Shown here: piece after piece, positions 1 through 5,919 of the stretch | Position numbering within the stretch: position 1 is the stretch's first letter | Layout: each line of letters opens with the position of its first letter | Assembly (NCBI GenBank): GCA_965652645.1 | Contig: CBFGXE010000064.1 | Location: 1-10,925, forward strand | Origin: ZC4RG30 sp965652645 | GTDB taxonomy: Bacteria > Pseudomonadota > Gammaproteobacteria > Steroidobacterales > Steroidobacteraceae | DNA: 10,925 nucleotides | Direction of reading: 5' to 3' | The notes under the pieces: generated by a model | What the model saw: the letters and a program-made list of their open reading frames with translations, nothing else | The model's database searches: none | What the model was told of the DNA's origin: nothing | Program-made: the position numbers and the translations under genes

Positions 1-1
1 C

Positions 2-793
2 GCCTTCAAGTTCGGTGCCGTGCCTTTCCACATGTGGGCGCCCGACGTATACCAGGGCGAACACACCGCCTCGGCCATGCTGGTGGCCACGGTGTCCAAG
101 GTGGGGTCCTTCGCGCTGGCCTTCCGCCTGGTGGCCGAGGGCATGGCACAGCAGACCGCCGAGTGGGGCCAGATGCTGGGCGCGCTGGCGGTGCTGTCGG
201 TGGTGGCCGGCAACGTGATCGCCATCGCACAGGCCAGCCTCACGCGCCTGCTGGCGTATTCGGCCATCGGCAACGTGGGTTTCGTGCTCTTCGGCTTCGC
301 CGCGGGAACCGGCGCCGGCTACAGTTCCGCGCTGTTCTACACGCTGGCCTACGTGCTCACCACGCTGGCGGCCTTCGCCGTGATCATGGTCGCCAGCCGC
401 GATGGCTGCGAGGCCGACCAGCTCGAGCACTACAAGGGCCTGCACCAGCGTGATCCGCTGCTGGCCGGCACCATGGCGGTGGTGATGTTCTCCACCGCCG
501 GCGTGCCGCCGTTCGTGGGCTTCTGGGCCAAGCTGCAGGTGATCGAGGCGCTGCTGGGCAGCGGCATGCTGGCCTATGCCATCGTGGGCGTGGTGGCGTC
601 GGTGATCGGCGCCTTCTACTACCTGCGCGTGGTATGGCTGATGTACTTCGAGGCGCCGGGCGAACAGCCGGCGATGGGGCAGGCCGGCCCCGTGAAGGCC
701 GTGCTTGCCGTCAACGCCGCAGCCGTGCTCGCGCTGGGCATATTCCCCGGTCAGCTGCTGGCGCTGTGCCGGTACGTGATCCCCGGCGGCTGA
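2..793 (+). CDS. nuoN: NADH-quinone oxidoreductase subunit N (NuoN), C-terminal part
   Basis: This is the 3' part of the gene for the antiporter-like membrane subunit N (ND2 homologue) of respiratory complex I, which helps couple NADH:quinone electron transfer to proton pumping across the inner membrane. The open frame runs in from the window edge, so the start lies outside. About 263 codons remain of a protein usually near 480 residues. The visible part opens with the family signature AFKFGAVPFHMWAPDVYQG; its lysine (codon 8-10) probably matches the conserved proton-channel lysine of the discontinuous helix. A second family lysine sits in GFWAKLQV (codon 530-532). The rest is a series of hydrophobic helices with short loops, ending in a helix and TGA at 791-793. 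The GTG at 20 is internal and not a start. As last gene of a nuoA-N operon it would be followed by unrelated genes, as seen here. Identification is by remembered family sequence and is firm. Confidence 0.96.
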   Translation, partial: AFKFGAVPFHMWAPDVYQGEHTASAMLVATVSKVGSFALAFRLVAEGMAQQTAEWGQMLGALAVLSVVAGNVIAIAQASLTRLLAYSAIGNVGFVLFGFAAGTGAGYSSALFYTLAYVLTTLAAFAVIMVASRDGCEADQLEHYKGLHQRDPLLAGTMAVVMFSTAGVPPFVGFWAKLQVIEALLGSGMLAYAIVGVVASVIGAFYYLRVVWLMYFEAPGEQPAMGQAGPVKAVLAVNAAAVLALGIFPGQLLALCRYVIPGG

Positions 794-819
794 TTTCCGC
801 CGGGCCAGCGAAAAAATTC

Positions 820-848
820 CTTCCATTTCGCGCGCATTGCGCTAAGAT
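820..848 (+). promoter_or_regulatory. Putative sigma70 promoter of the initiator tRNA
   Basis: A TAAGAT -10 element (843-848) lies 16 bases before the tRNA and is followed by a GC-only stretch (GCGCGCCCC), the type of discriminator found at stringently controlled stable-RNA promoters. The -35 is weak: CTTCCA at 820-825 gives a 17-base spacer but matches the consensus at only three positions. An A-rich stretch (811-816) just upstream could act as a short UP-like element. It sits in the 71-base gap after nuoN, so the tRNA need not depend on nuo readthrough. Assignment rests on the -10 and its position only. Confidence 0.45.
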
Positions 849-864
849 GCGCGCCCCCTACTGG

Positions 865-941
865 TGCGGGGTGGAGCAGTCTGGCAGCTCGTCGGGCTCA
901 TAACCCGAAGGTCGCAGGTTCAAATCCTGCCCCCGCTACCA
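865..941 (+). tRNA. Initiator tRNA-fMet (anticodon CAT)
   Basis: This 77-base gene folds as a full cloverleaf. The acceptor stem pairs 866-871 with 931-936, the anticodon CAT is at 899-901, the T-arm carries GGTTCAAATCC (917-927), and the CCA end is encoded (939-941). Two initiator features are visible. The anticodon stem has three consecutive G-C pairs (GGG 894-896 with CCC 904-906), which direct the tRNA to the ribosomal P site. The first acceptor position is unpaired: T865 faces T937, a U1-U72 mismatch, where E. coli has C-A. An open 1-72 pair is needed for formylation and for exclusion from EF-Tu. The gene lies 71 bases after nuoN and 37 bases before a ThuA-like gene. The order nuoN then initiator tRNA fits the locus that usually precedes rimP-nusA-infB in gammaproteobacteria, but those genes are not next here. 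Confidence 0.97.
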
Positions 942-978
942 ATCTTCCGGTCGAATTGCGCTACGCTGGTGCGCAAGG

Positions 979-1890
979 ATGACCGCGAGACTCCACACGC
1001 TGCTGCTCCTCCTTTGCGCATTCTGCGCCACCGTCGCCGGTGCGGCCGAGCCCGTGCGCGTGATGATCCTCGACGGCGAGAGCAACCAGTGGCACGACTG
1101 GAAGGCCGCCACGCCAGTGCTGAAGCGCATGCTCGATGCCACCGGTCTCTTCGAGGTGGAGGTGGTCACTACGCCGCCCCCCGGCGGGGACTACAGCGCC
1201 TTCAGGCCGGACTTCAGCCGCTACGCCGCCGTGGTGTTCAACTACGACGCGCCGGACGGCCGCTGGCCCGCTTCCCTGATGGCCGACTTCGAGCGCTACA
1301 TGCGCGGGGGCGGTGGCATGGTGGTGCTGCATGCGGCTGACAACGCCTTTCCCGGCTGGCCCGCCTTCAACGAGATGATCGGCATCGGCGGCTGGCGAGA
1401 CCGCAATGCTTCTGCGGGCCCCTACTGGTACCTGCGCGAGGGCAGTCTCGTGTCTGATGATTCCCGGGGTCCCGCCGGCAGCCATGGCCGCCGCCTGCCG
1501 TTCCGCATCACGGTGCGCGCCGACCATCCCGTGACGGCCGGGCTGCCTCCGGCATGGATGCATGCCGGCGATGAACTCTACGCCCACCTCCGGGGCCCCG
1601 GCCGCAACATGACCGTGCTCGCCACGGCCTGGTCCGATCCTGCCAATGCCGGCAGCGGGCGCGACGAGCCCCAGCTGATGGCCCTCGACTACGGCAAGGG
1701 CCGGGTGTTCCACACCACCCTGGGACATGACCTGCCCGCGATGAGCTCGGTGGATTTCGTGGTGACTTTCCAGCGGGGCACCGAGTGGGCCGCCACTGGC
1801 CGGGTGACGCAGGCCGTGCCGGCGGATTTCCCGGGACCGGATGCCTCGCGGCAGCGGCCGGAATTGCTGGCCCCGCAGGGCGCACGCTGA
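979..1890 (+). CDS. Exported ThuA-like domain protein
   Basis: This 303-residue protein has a Sec signal peptide (residues 1 to about 22, a leucine-rich core ending AGAAE) followed by one ThuA-like domain (trehalose-utilisation family, glutamine-amidotransferase-like fold). Family blocks visible in order are VRVMILDGESNQWHDW (26-41), GGGMVVLHAADNAFPGW (111-127), HPVTAGLP (183-190), HAGDELYAHLR (195-205) and MALDYGKGRVFHTTLGHD (234-251). ThuA proteins are linked to disaccharide catabolism in rhizobia, but most secreted members have no proven activity, so a sugar-related role is inferred. The ATG at 979 is the only in-frame start that gives a good signal peptide. Its purine run (AAGGA, 975-979) touches the start codon, so there is no properly spaced ribosome binding site. 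Only 37 bases separate it from the tRNA, so it may be read from the tRNA promoter or be leaderless. It is followed by a hairpin and then the DUF1592 gene on the same strand. Confidence 0.88.
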   Translation: MTARLHTLLLLLCAFCATVAGAAEPVRVMILDGESNQWHDWKAATPVLKRMLDATGLFEVEVVTTPPPGGDYSAFRPDFSRYAAVVFNYDAPDGRWPASLMADFERYMRGGGGMVVLHAADNAFPGWPAFNEMIGIGGWRDRNASAGPYWYLREGSLVSDDSRGPAGSHGRRLPFRITVRADHPVTAGLPPAWMHAGDELYAHLRGPGRNMTVLATAWSDPANAGSGRDEPQLMALDYGKGRVFHTTLGHDLPAMSSVDFVVTFQRGTEWAATGRVTQAVPADFPGPDASRQRPELLAPQGAR

Positions 1891-1904
1891 CGCCAGGCAA
1901 AAAC

Positions 1905-1930
1905 CTCCACCCGGCAGTGGCCGGGCGGGG
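1905..1930 (+). other. GC-rich hairpin after the ThuA-like gene
   Basis: CCCGGC (1910-1915) and GCCGGG (1920-1925) form a perfect 6-pair stem with an AGTG loop. It extends outward past one A-C mismatch by about four more pairs (1905-1908 with 1927-1930, one of them G-U). No T run follows, so this is not a standard intrinsic terminator. It could slow polymerase or protect the 3' end of the upstream message, which would partly separate the ThuA-like gene from the block that follows. Confidence 0.4.
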
Positions 1931-1969
1931 AGAGGCCCTGATTCTGCTGGCGTTTCACGCCCGACCGAC

Positions 1970-2000
1970 ACAACTTTCCATACAATCCGCTGTCTATACA
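1970..2000 (+). promoter_or_regulatory. Candidate promoter of the DUF1592-DUF1552-ankyrin block
   Basis: The 169-base gap before the DUF1592 gene holds an AT-rich island in otherwise GC-rich DNA. TATACA (1995-2000, four of six consensus positions) and TACAAT (1981-1986, five of six) are both possible -10 elements. Neither has a convincing -35 at the usual distance. TATACA lies inside the short dyad CTGTCTATACAG (1990-2001), and a transcript from it would start close to 2007, right before the hairpin at 2008-2029. This arrangement is suggestive only. Confidence 0.3.
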
Positions 2001-2007
2001 GGCAGGT

Positions 2008-2029
2008 GCGCAGCTTCCGTTTGCTGCGC
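2008..2029 (+). other. Perfect hairpin in the leader of the DUF1592 gene
   Basis: GCGCAGC (2008-2014) and GCTGCGC (2023-2029) form a perfect 7-pair inverted repeat around the 8-base loop TTCCGTTT. It ends 30 bases before the DUF1592 start codon. In RNA it would give a stable 5' hairpin if transcription starts near 2007. In DNA it could be an operator. No known regulator site or riboswitch class was recognised. Confidence 0.5.
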
Positions 2030-2059
2030 CGCACATCGGAACACTCGGGGTAGCTCGGA

Positions 2060-4594
2060 ATGACAGATTCACGGCATCGGCGGTGGCAGGCGGGGCTCAG
2101 GACGGCCGGAGGATCCCTCGTGGGCCGCCTCGGCGTGGCCTGTGCCTTGCTCCTGGGCCTGCCGGCGGTGGCCGCCGCCGCTTCGGCCAGCCATGCGCCG
2201 CCGGGCCTGCAGGAGAAGGACCGGGCGTTCCTCGAGCGCTACTGCAGCGACTGCCACAACTCCACCGACTGGGCGGGCGAGCTGGCGCTCGATGTGCTCG
2301 ACCAGGACAACATCGCCGGCGACGGCGAAGTGTGGGAGGAGGTCGTGCGCAAGCTGCGCGGTGCGCTGATGCCGCCTTCTTCCAACCCGCAGCCGGCAGC
2401 GGCCGAACGCGCCGCCTTCATCCGCTCGATGGAAACAGCGCTCGACCGCACCGTGCAGGACAAGCCGAATCCCGGCTCGGTGATGCTGCACCGGCTGAAC
2501 CGCCGCGAATACGCCAACGCCATCCGCGAGCTGCTCGACCTCAATGTGGATCCCGAGGCACTGCTGCCGCGCGACGACCACTCGCATGGTTTCGACAACG
2601 TGGCCGAGGTGCTGAAGGTCACCCCGTCCTTCCTGGAACAGTACCTGGCCGCGGCGCGCGAGATCAGCGTGCAGGCCGTGGGCAATCCGCGCGCGCGACT
2701 GACCGGCCGCATGTATCCGGGCAGCCTTGCCGCCCAGCAGTACATCAACCATGAGGGCCTGCCGCTGGGCACGCGCGGCGGCCTGTACATCGACCACGAC
2801 TTCCCGGTGGACGGCGAGTACGAGATCACAATCAGTGGCCTGGTGGGCGGCGGTTATGTGTGGGGCGTGGCGGACCAGCGCACGCTGATCGTCACCCTGG
2901 ACGGCGACCGCGTGTTCCAGGCGGACGTGGGCGGCGAGGAAGACCTGGAGGCCATCGACCAGAAGCAGGCGGTGGGCATCGCGGCCATCGACAACCGCTT
3001 CAAGGACATCCGCTTCAAGGCCACGGCGGGCACGCACCGCGTGGGCGTGACCTTCAAGCAGAAGACCGCGGCCGAGCACCTGGACATCCTGCATGCCTTC
3101 AATCCCGTCGTCGGCATGTCGCAGAACCACAGCGGCGCGGCGTTCTCCGATGGCTACCGCCTGAGCAACGTCGAGATCAAGGGCCCTGTCACCAAGTCCG
3201 GGGTGAGCGACACGCCCAGCCGCCGCAAGCTGTTCGTGTGCCAGCCGGCCAGCGCCGCCGAGGAGCCGGCCTGCGCGCGCACCATCCTGCGGACGCTGGC
3301 CAAGAAGGCCTTCCGCCGCCCGGTGACCGATGAAGACATCGCCGGCGCCATGTCCTTCTACGAGGAGGGCCGCAAGTCCGGCACCTTCGACGACGGCATC
3401 CAGAAAGGCGTGATGGCCATCCTGTCCAGCCCGCGCTTCCTCTACCGCGCGCACACGCCGCCGCCCGGCGCGAAGCCCGGCGAGGTGTTCCGCATCCAGG
3501 ACCTGGACCTGGCCTCGCGCCTGTCGTTCTTCCTTTGGGGCGGTCCGCCGGACGAGAAGCTGATCGACCTGGCCGCCGCCGGCCGCCTGAAGGACAAGGC
3601 CGTGCTGCAGTCCGAGGTGCGCCGCATGCTGGCCGACCCGCGCAGCCGCACGATGATGCGGGGTTTCGCCGCCCGCTGGCTCAACCTCGACGGCCTCGAC
3701 ATCGTCAATACCGACGTGCTGCTGTTCCCGGACTTCACCGCGGACCTGATCCCGGCGTTCAAGGAAGAACTGTTCCAGTTCGTCGAGAGCGTGTTCGGCG
3801 AGGACCGCAGCGTCAACGAGCTGCTGACCGCCGACTGGACCTTCATCAACGAGCGCCTGGCCATCCACTACGACATCCCGGGCGTGCGCGGCGGCACCTT
3901 CCGCAAGGTGAAGCTGAAGGAAGACCATCGCCGGGGCCTGCTCGGCAAGGGTGCCATCCTGATGGCCACGTCCTACGCCAACCGCACCTCCCCGGTGGTG
4001 CGCGGCGCCTGGGTGCTGGAGCACCTGATGGGCACGCCGCCTGCGGCCCCCCCGCCGGGCGTGGAGCAGTTCCCCGAAAGCGAGGAGGGCGGCGAGCAGC
4101 TCACCGTGCGCCTGCGCCTGGAGACACACCGCTCCGTGAAGGGCTGCGCCAGCTGCCACGACGTGATCGACCCGGTGGGCCTGGCGCTGGAGAACTACAA
4201 CGCCGTGGGCCAGTGGCGCGTGAAGGACATCGATGCCGGCGAGCGCATCGATGCGGCCGGCAAGCTGGCCGATGGCACGCAGGTGGATGGCGTGGGAGCG
4301 CTGCGCGACTACCTGCTGAAGCGCCCGGACCTGTTCGTGCAGACCCTCGCCGAGAACCTGCTGATCTACGCGCTGGGCCGTCCGGTGCAATACTACGACA
4401 TGCCGCTGCTTCGCAAGCTGGTGCGGGATGCGGCGAAGGACGACTACAGGTTCTCGGCGCTGGTGCTGGGAATCGTCAACAGCGATGCATTCCTGTATGA
4501 CCGGGTGCCGGAAGAAACACCGGCGCCGCTGACGGCCCAGGCGATGGCGCCGGGCATGGGTGTTCGGGCAACCGACGCCGCGACAACGAGGTAG
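2060..4594 (+). CDS. Exported DUF1592-family multidomain protein with two CxxCH motifs
   Basis: This 844-residue protein belongs to the DUF1587/1595/1592/1588/1585 family, first noted in planctomycetes. After an N-terminal export signal or anchor (about 22-42), residues 52-130 form a cytochrome-c-like domain with CSDCH (62-66) and a likely axial Met in LMPP (103-106). Then follow DUF1587 (about 138-202, HRLNRREYANAIRELL), a beta-rich segment resembling a carbohydrate-binding module (about 225-375), DUF1595 (about 388-463), DUF1592 (about 477-607), DUF1588 (about 613-720, containing a second motif CASCHDVIDPVGLALENY at 696-713) and DUF1585 (about 734-814). The two CxxCH motifs suggest two covalent haems and electron transfer in the periplasm; no activity is established for the family. 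The start has weak Shine-Dalgarno support (GGGG 2047-2050). The stop is 3 bases from the DUF1552 start, and the two families commonly travel together, so they probably act as partners. Confidence 0.92.
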   Translation: MTDSRHRRWQAGLRTAGGSLVGRLGVACALLLGLPAVAAAASASHAPPGLQEKDRAFLERYCSDCHNSTDWAGELALDVLDQDNIAGDGEVWEEVVRKLRGALMPPSSNPQPAAAERAAFIRSMETALDRTVQDKPNPGSVMLHRLNRREYANAIRELLDLNVDPEALLPRDDHSHGFDNVAEVLKVTPSFLEQYLAAAREISVQAVGNPRARLTGRMYPGSLAAQQYINHEGLPLGTRGGLYIDHDFPVDGEYEITISGLVGGGYVWGVADQRTLIVTLDGDRVFQADVGGEEDLEAIDQKQAVGIAAIDNRFKDIRFKATAGTHRVGVTFKQKTAAEHLDILHAFNPVVGMSQNHSGAAFSDGYRLSNVEIKGPVTKSGVSDTPSRRKLFVCQPASAAEEPACARTILRTLAKKAFRRPVTDEDIAGAMSFYEEGRKSGTFDDGIQKGVMAILSSPRFLYRAHTPPPGAKPGEVFRIQDLDLASRLSFFLWGGPPDEKLIDLAAAGRLKDKAVLQSEVRRMLADPRSRTMMRGFAARWLNLDGLDIVNTDVLLFPDFTADLIPAFKEELFQFVESVFGEDRSVNELLTADWTFINERLAIHYDIPGVRGGTFRKVKLKEDHRRGLLGKGAILMATSYANRTSPVVRGAWVLEHLMGTPPAAPPPGVEQFPESEEGGEQLTVRLRLETHRSVKGCASCHDVIDPVGLALENYNAVGQWRVKDIDAGERIDAAGKLADGTQVDGVGALRDYLLKRPDLFVQTLAENLLIYALGRPVQYYDMPLLRKLVRDAAKDDYRFSALVLGIVNSDAFLYDRVPEETPAPLTAQAMAPGMGVRATDAATTR

Positions 4595-4597
4595 GCC

Positions 4598-5917
4598 ATG
4601 TTCATCACGAAAAAGCACCTGTCCCGCCGCACGCTGCTGAAGGGAGCCGGCTACGCGCTGTCGCTGCCGCTGCTGGATGCGATGATTCCCGCCTCCACGG
4701 CGCTGGCCAACACCGCCGCCGCGAAGCGCCTGCGCATGGCGTTCGTGTACTTCCCGCATGGCGCGGTGATGAACCAGTGGACGCCGAAGCAGGAAGGCCC
4801 GGACTTCGACCTGCCGCCCATCATCGCCCCGCTGAAGCCCTTCCAGAAGCAGCTGACGGTGATCAGCGGCATGGAGAACAAGTCGGCCATTGCCGCTCCC
4901 GTGCACGCCATCACGCCGGGCACCTGGCTGTCCTGCGTGCCGCCGCGCATCAGCCACGATCCCTATGGCGGCATCACCGTCGACCAGATCGTGGCCCAGC
5001 ACATCGGCCAGGACACGCCGCTGCCCTCGCTCGAGGTGGGCACCGAGGAGCGGGGCGGCGAGGGCTCCTGTGACCGCAATTACGGCTGCAGCTACGGCAA
5101 GACCATCTCCTTCCGCGACCCGACCACGCCGCTGCCGATGGAGCACAACCCGCGCAAGCTGTTCCAGCAGCTCTTCGGCGCGGGCGACACGGCCGACGAG
5201 CGGGTGCGGCTGGCGCGCGAGAGCCGCAGCATCCTCGACCTGGTGTCGCGCGAGGCCAGCGACCTGCGCCGCAGCCTGGGCGCCCGCGACCAGGCCGCGC
5301 TGGATGACTACCTGGCCACCGTGCGCGAGATCGAGCGCCGCGTGCAGCAGCTGGAGGGGCGCGATCTCTCGGGCGTGGAACTGCCGGATGCCCCGGCGGG
5401 AATTCCCTCGAAGTTCGACGAGCACATGCGCCTGATGTTCGACCTCATCGCGCTGGCCTGGCAGGCCAACCTGACGCGCGTGGTGAGCTTCATGATGGCC
5501 GCCGAGGTCAGCAACCAGCCCTACAACTTCATCAACGTGCCGGATGCCTTCCACCCGCTCTCGCACCACGCCAACAATCCCAACAAGCTGGCGACGCTGG
5601 CGAAGGTGCAGGCCTGGAACACCGGCGAGTTCGCCCGCTTCTGCGCGAAGCTGCAGTCGATCCCCGATGGCGAGGGCAACATGCTCGACAACTCCATCCT
5701 GGTGTTCGGCAGCAACATGAGCGACAGCAACGCGCACAACCACTTCCCGCTGCCCATGGCGCTGGTGGGCGGAGGCGCGGGCAAGCTCAAGGGCAACCGC
5801 CACCTGCGCTACCCGGACAAGACGCCCATCGCCAACATGCACCTGACCATCCTGGACCGTGTCGGCGTGCCCATGGAGAGCTTCGGCGACAGCACGCTGA
5901 AGTTCACCGAGGTGTAA
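4598..5917 (+). CDS. Tat-exported DUF1552 family protein
   Basis: This 439-residue DUF1552 protein starts with a twin-arginine signal, SRRTLLKGAG (9-18) followed by a hydrophobic stretch and AxA-type cleavage near residue 37 (STALAN), so it is probably exported folded. Family blocks are FVYFPHGAVMNQWTP (49-63), the Cys pair GSCDRNYGCSYGKTISF (156-172), PLPMEHNPRKLFQQLFG (178-194), DAFHPLSHHAN (316-326) and ILVFGSNMSDSNAHNHFPLP (367-386). The His/Asp-rich blocks (H319, H323, H324, D376, H380, H382) could bind metal. DUF1552 is probably related to the alkaline-phosphatase/sulfatase-like DUF1501 proteins, but its reaction is unknown. GAGG (4588-4591), inside the end of the DUF1592 gene, is placed 6 bases before the ATG, which indicates translational coupling. 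The ankyrin gene begins 2 bases after its stop. The family call is firm; the function is not. Confidence 0.92.
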   Translation: MFITKKHLSRRTLLKGAGYALSLPLLDAMIPASTALANTAAAKRLRMAFVYFPHGAVMNQWTPKQEGPDFDLPPIIAPLKPFQKQLTVISGMENKSAIAAPVHAITPGTWLSCVPPRISHDPYGGITVDQIVAQHIGQDTPLPSLEVGTEERGGEGSCDRNYGCSYGKTISFRDPTTPLPMEHNPRKLFQQLFGAGDTADERVRLARESRSILDLVSREASDLRRSLGARDQAALDDYLATVREIERRVQQLEGRDLSGVELPDAPAGIPSKFDEHMRLMFDLIALAWQANLTRVVSFMMAAEVSNQPYNFINVPDAFHPLSHHANNPNKLATLAKVQAWNTGEFARFCAKLQSIPDGEGNMLDNSILVFGSNMSDSNAHNHFPLPMALVGGGAGKLKGNRHLRYPDKTPIANMHLTILDRVGVPMESFGDSTLKFTEV

Positions 5918-5919
5918 GG

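Noticed and set aside
1990..2001. LexA (SOS) box, CTGT...ACAG
   Set aside because: The half-sites are separated by 4 bases; the gammaproteobacterial SOS box needs 8.
2069..5842. A 1257-codon open frame on the minus strand opposite the DUF1592 and DUF1552 genes
   Set aside because: It is the antisense of two well-supported genes that share a frame. Its product is a His/Gln/Ala/Val/Arg-rich mix typical of antisense frames in GC-rich DNA, with no domain, signal peptide or ribosome site.
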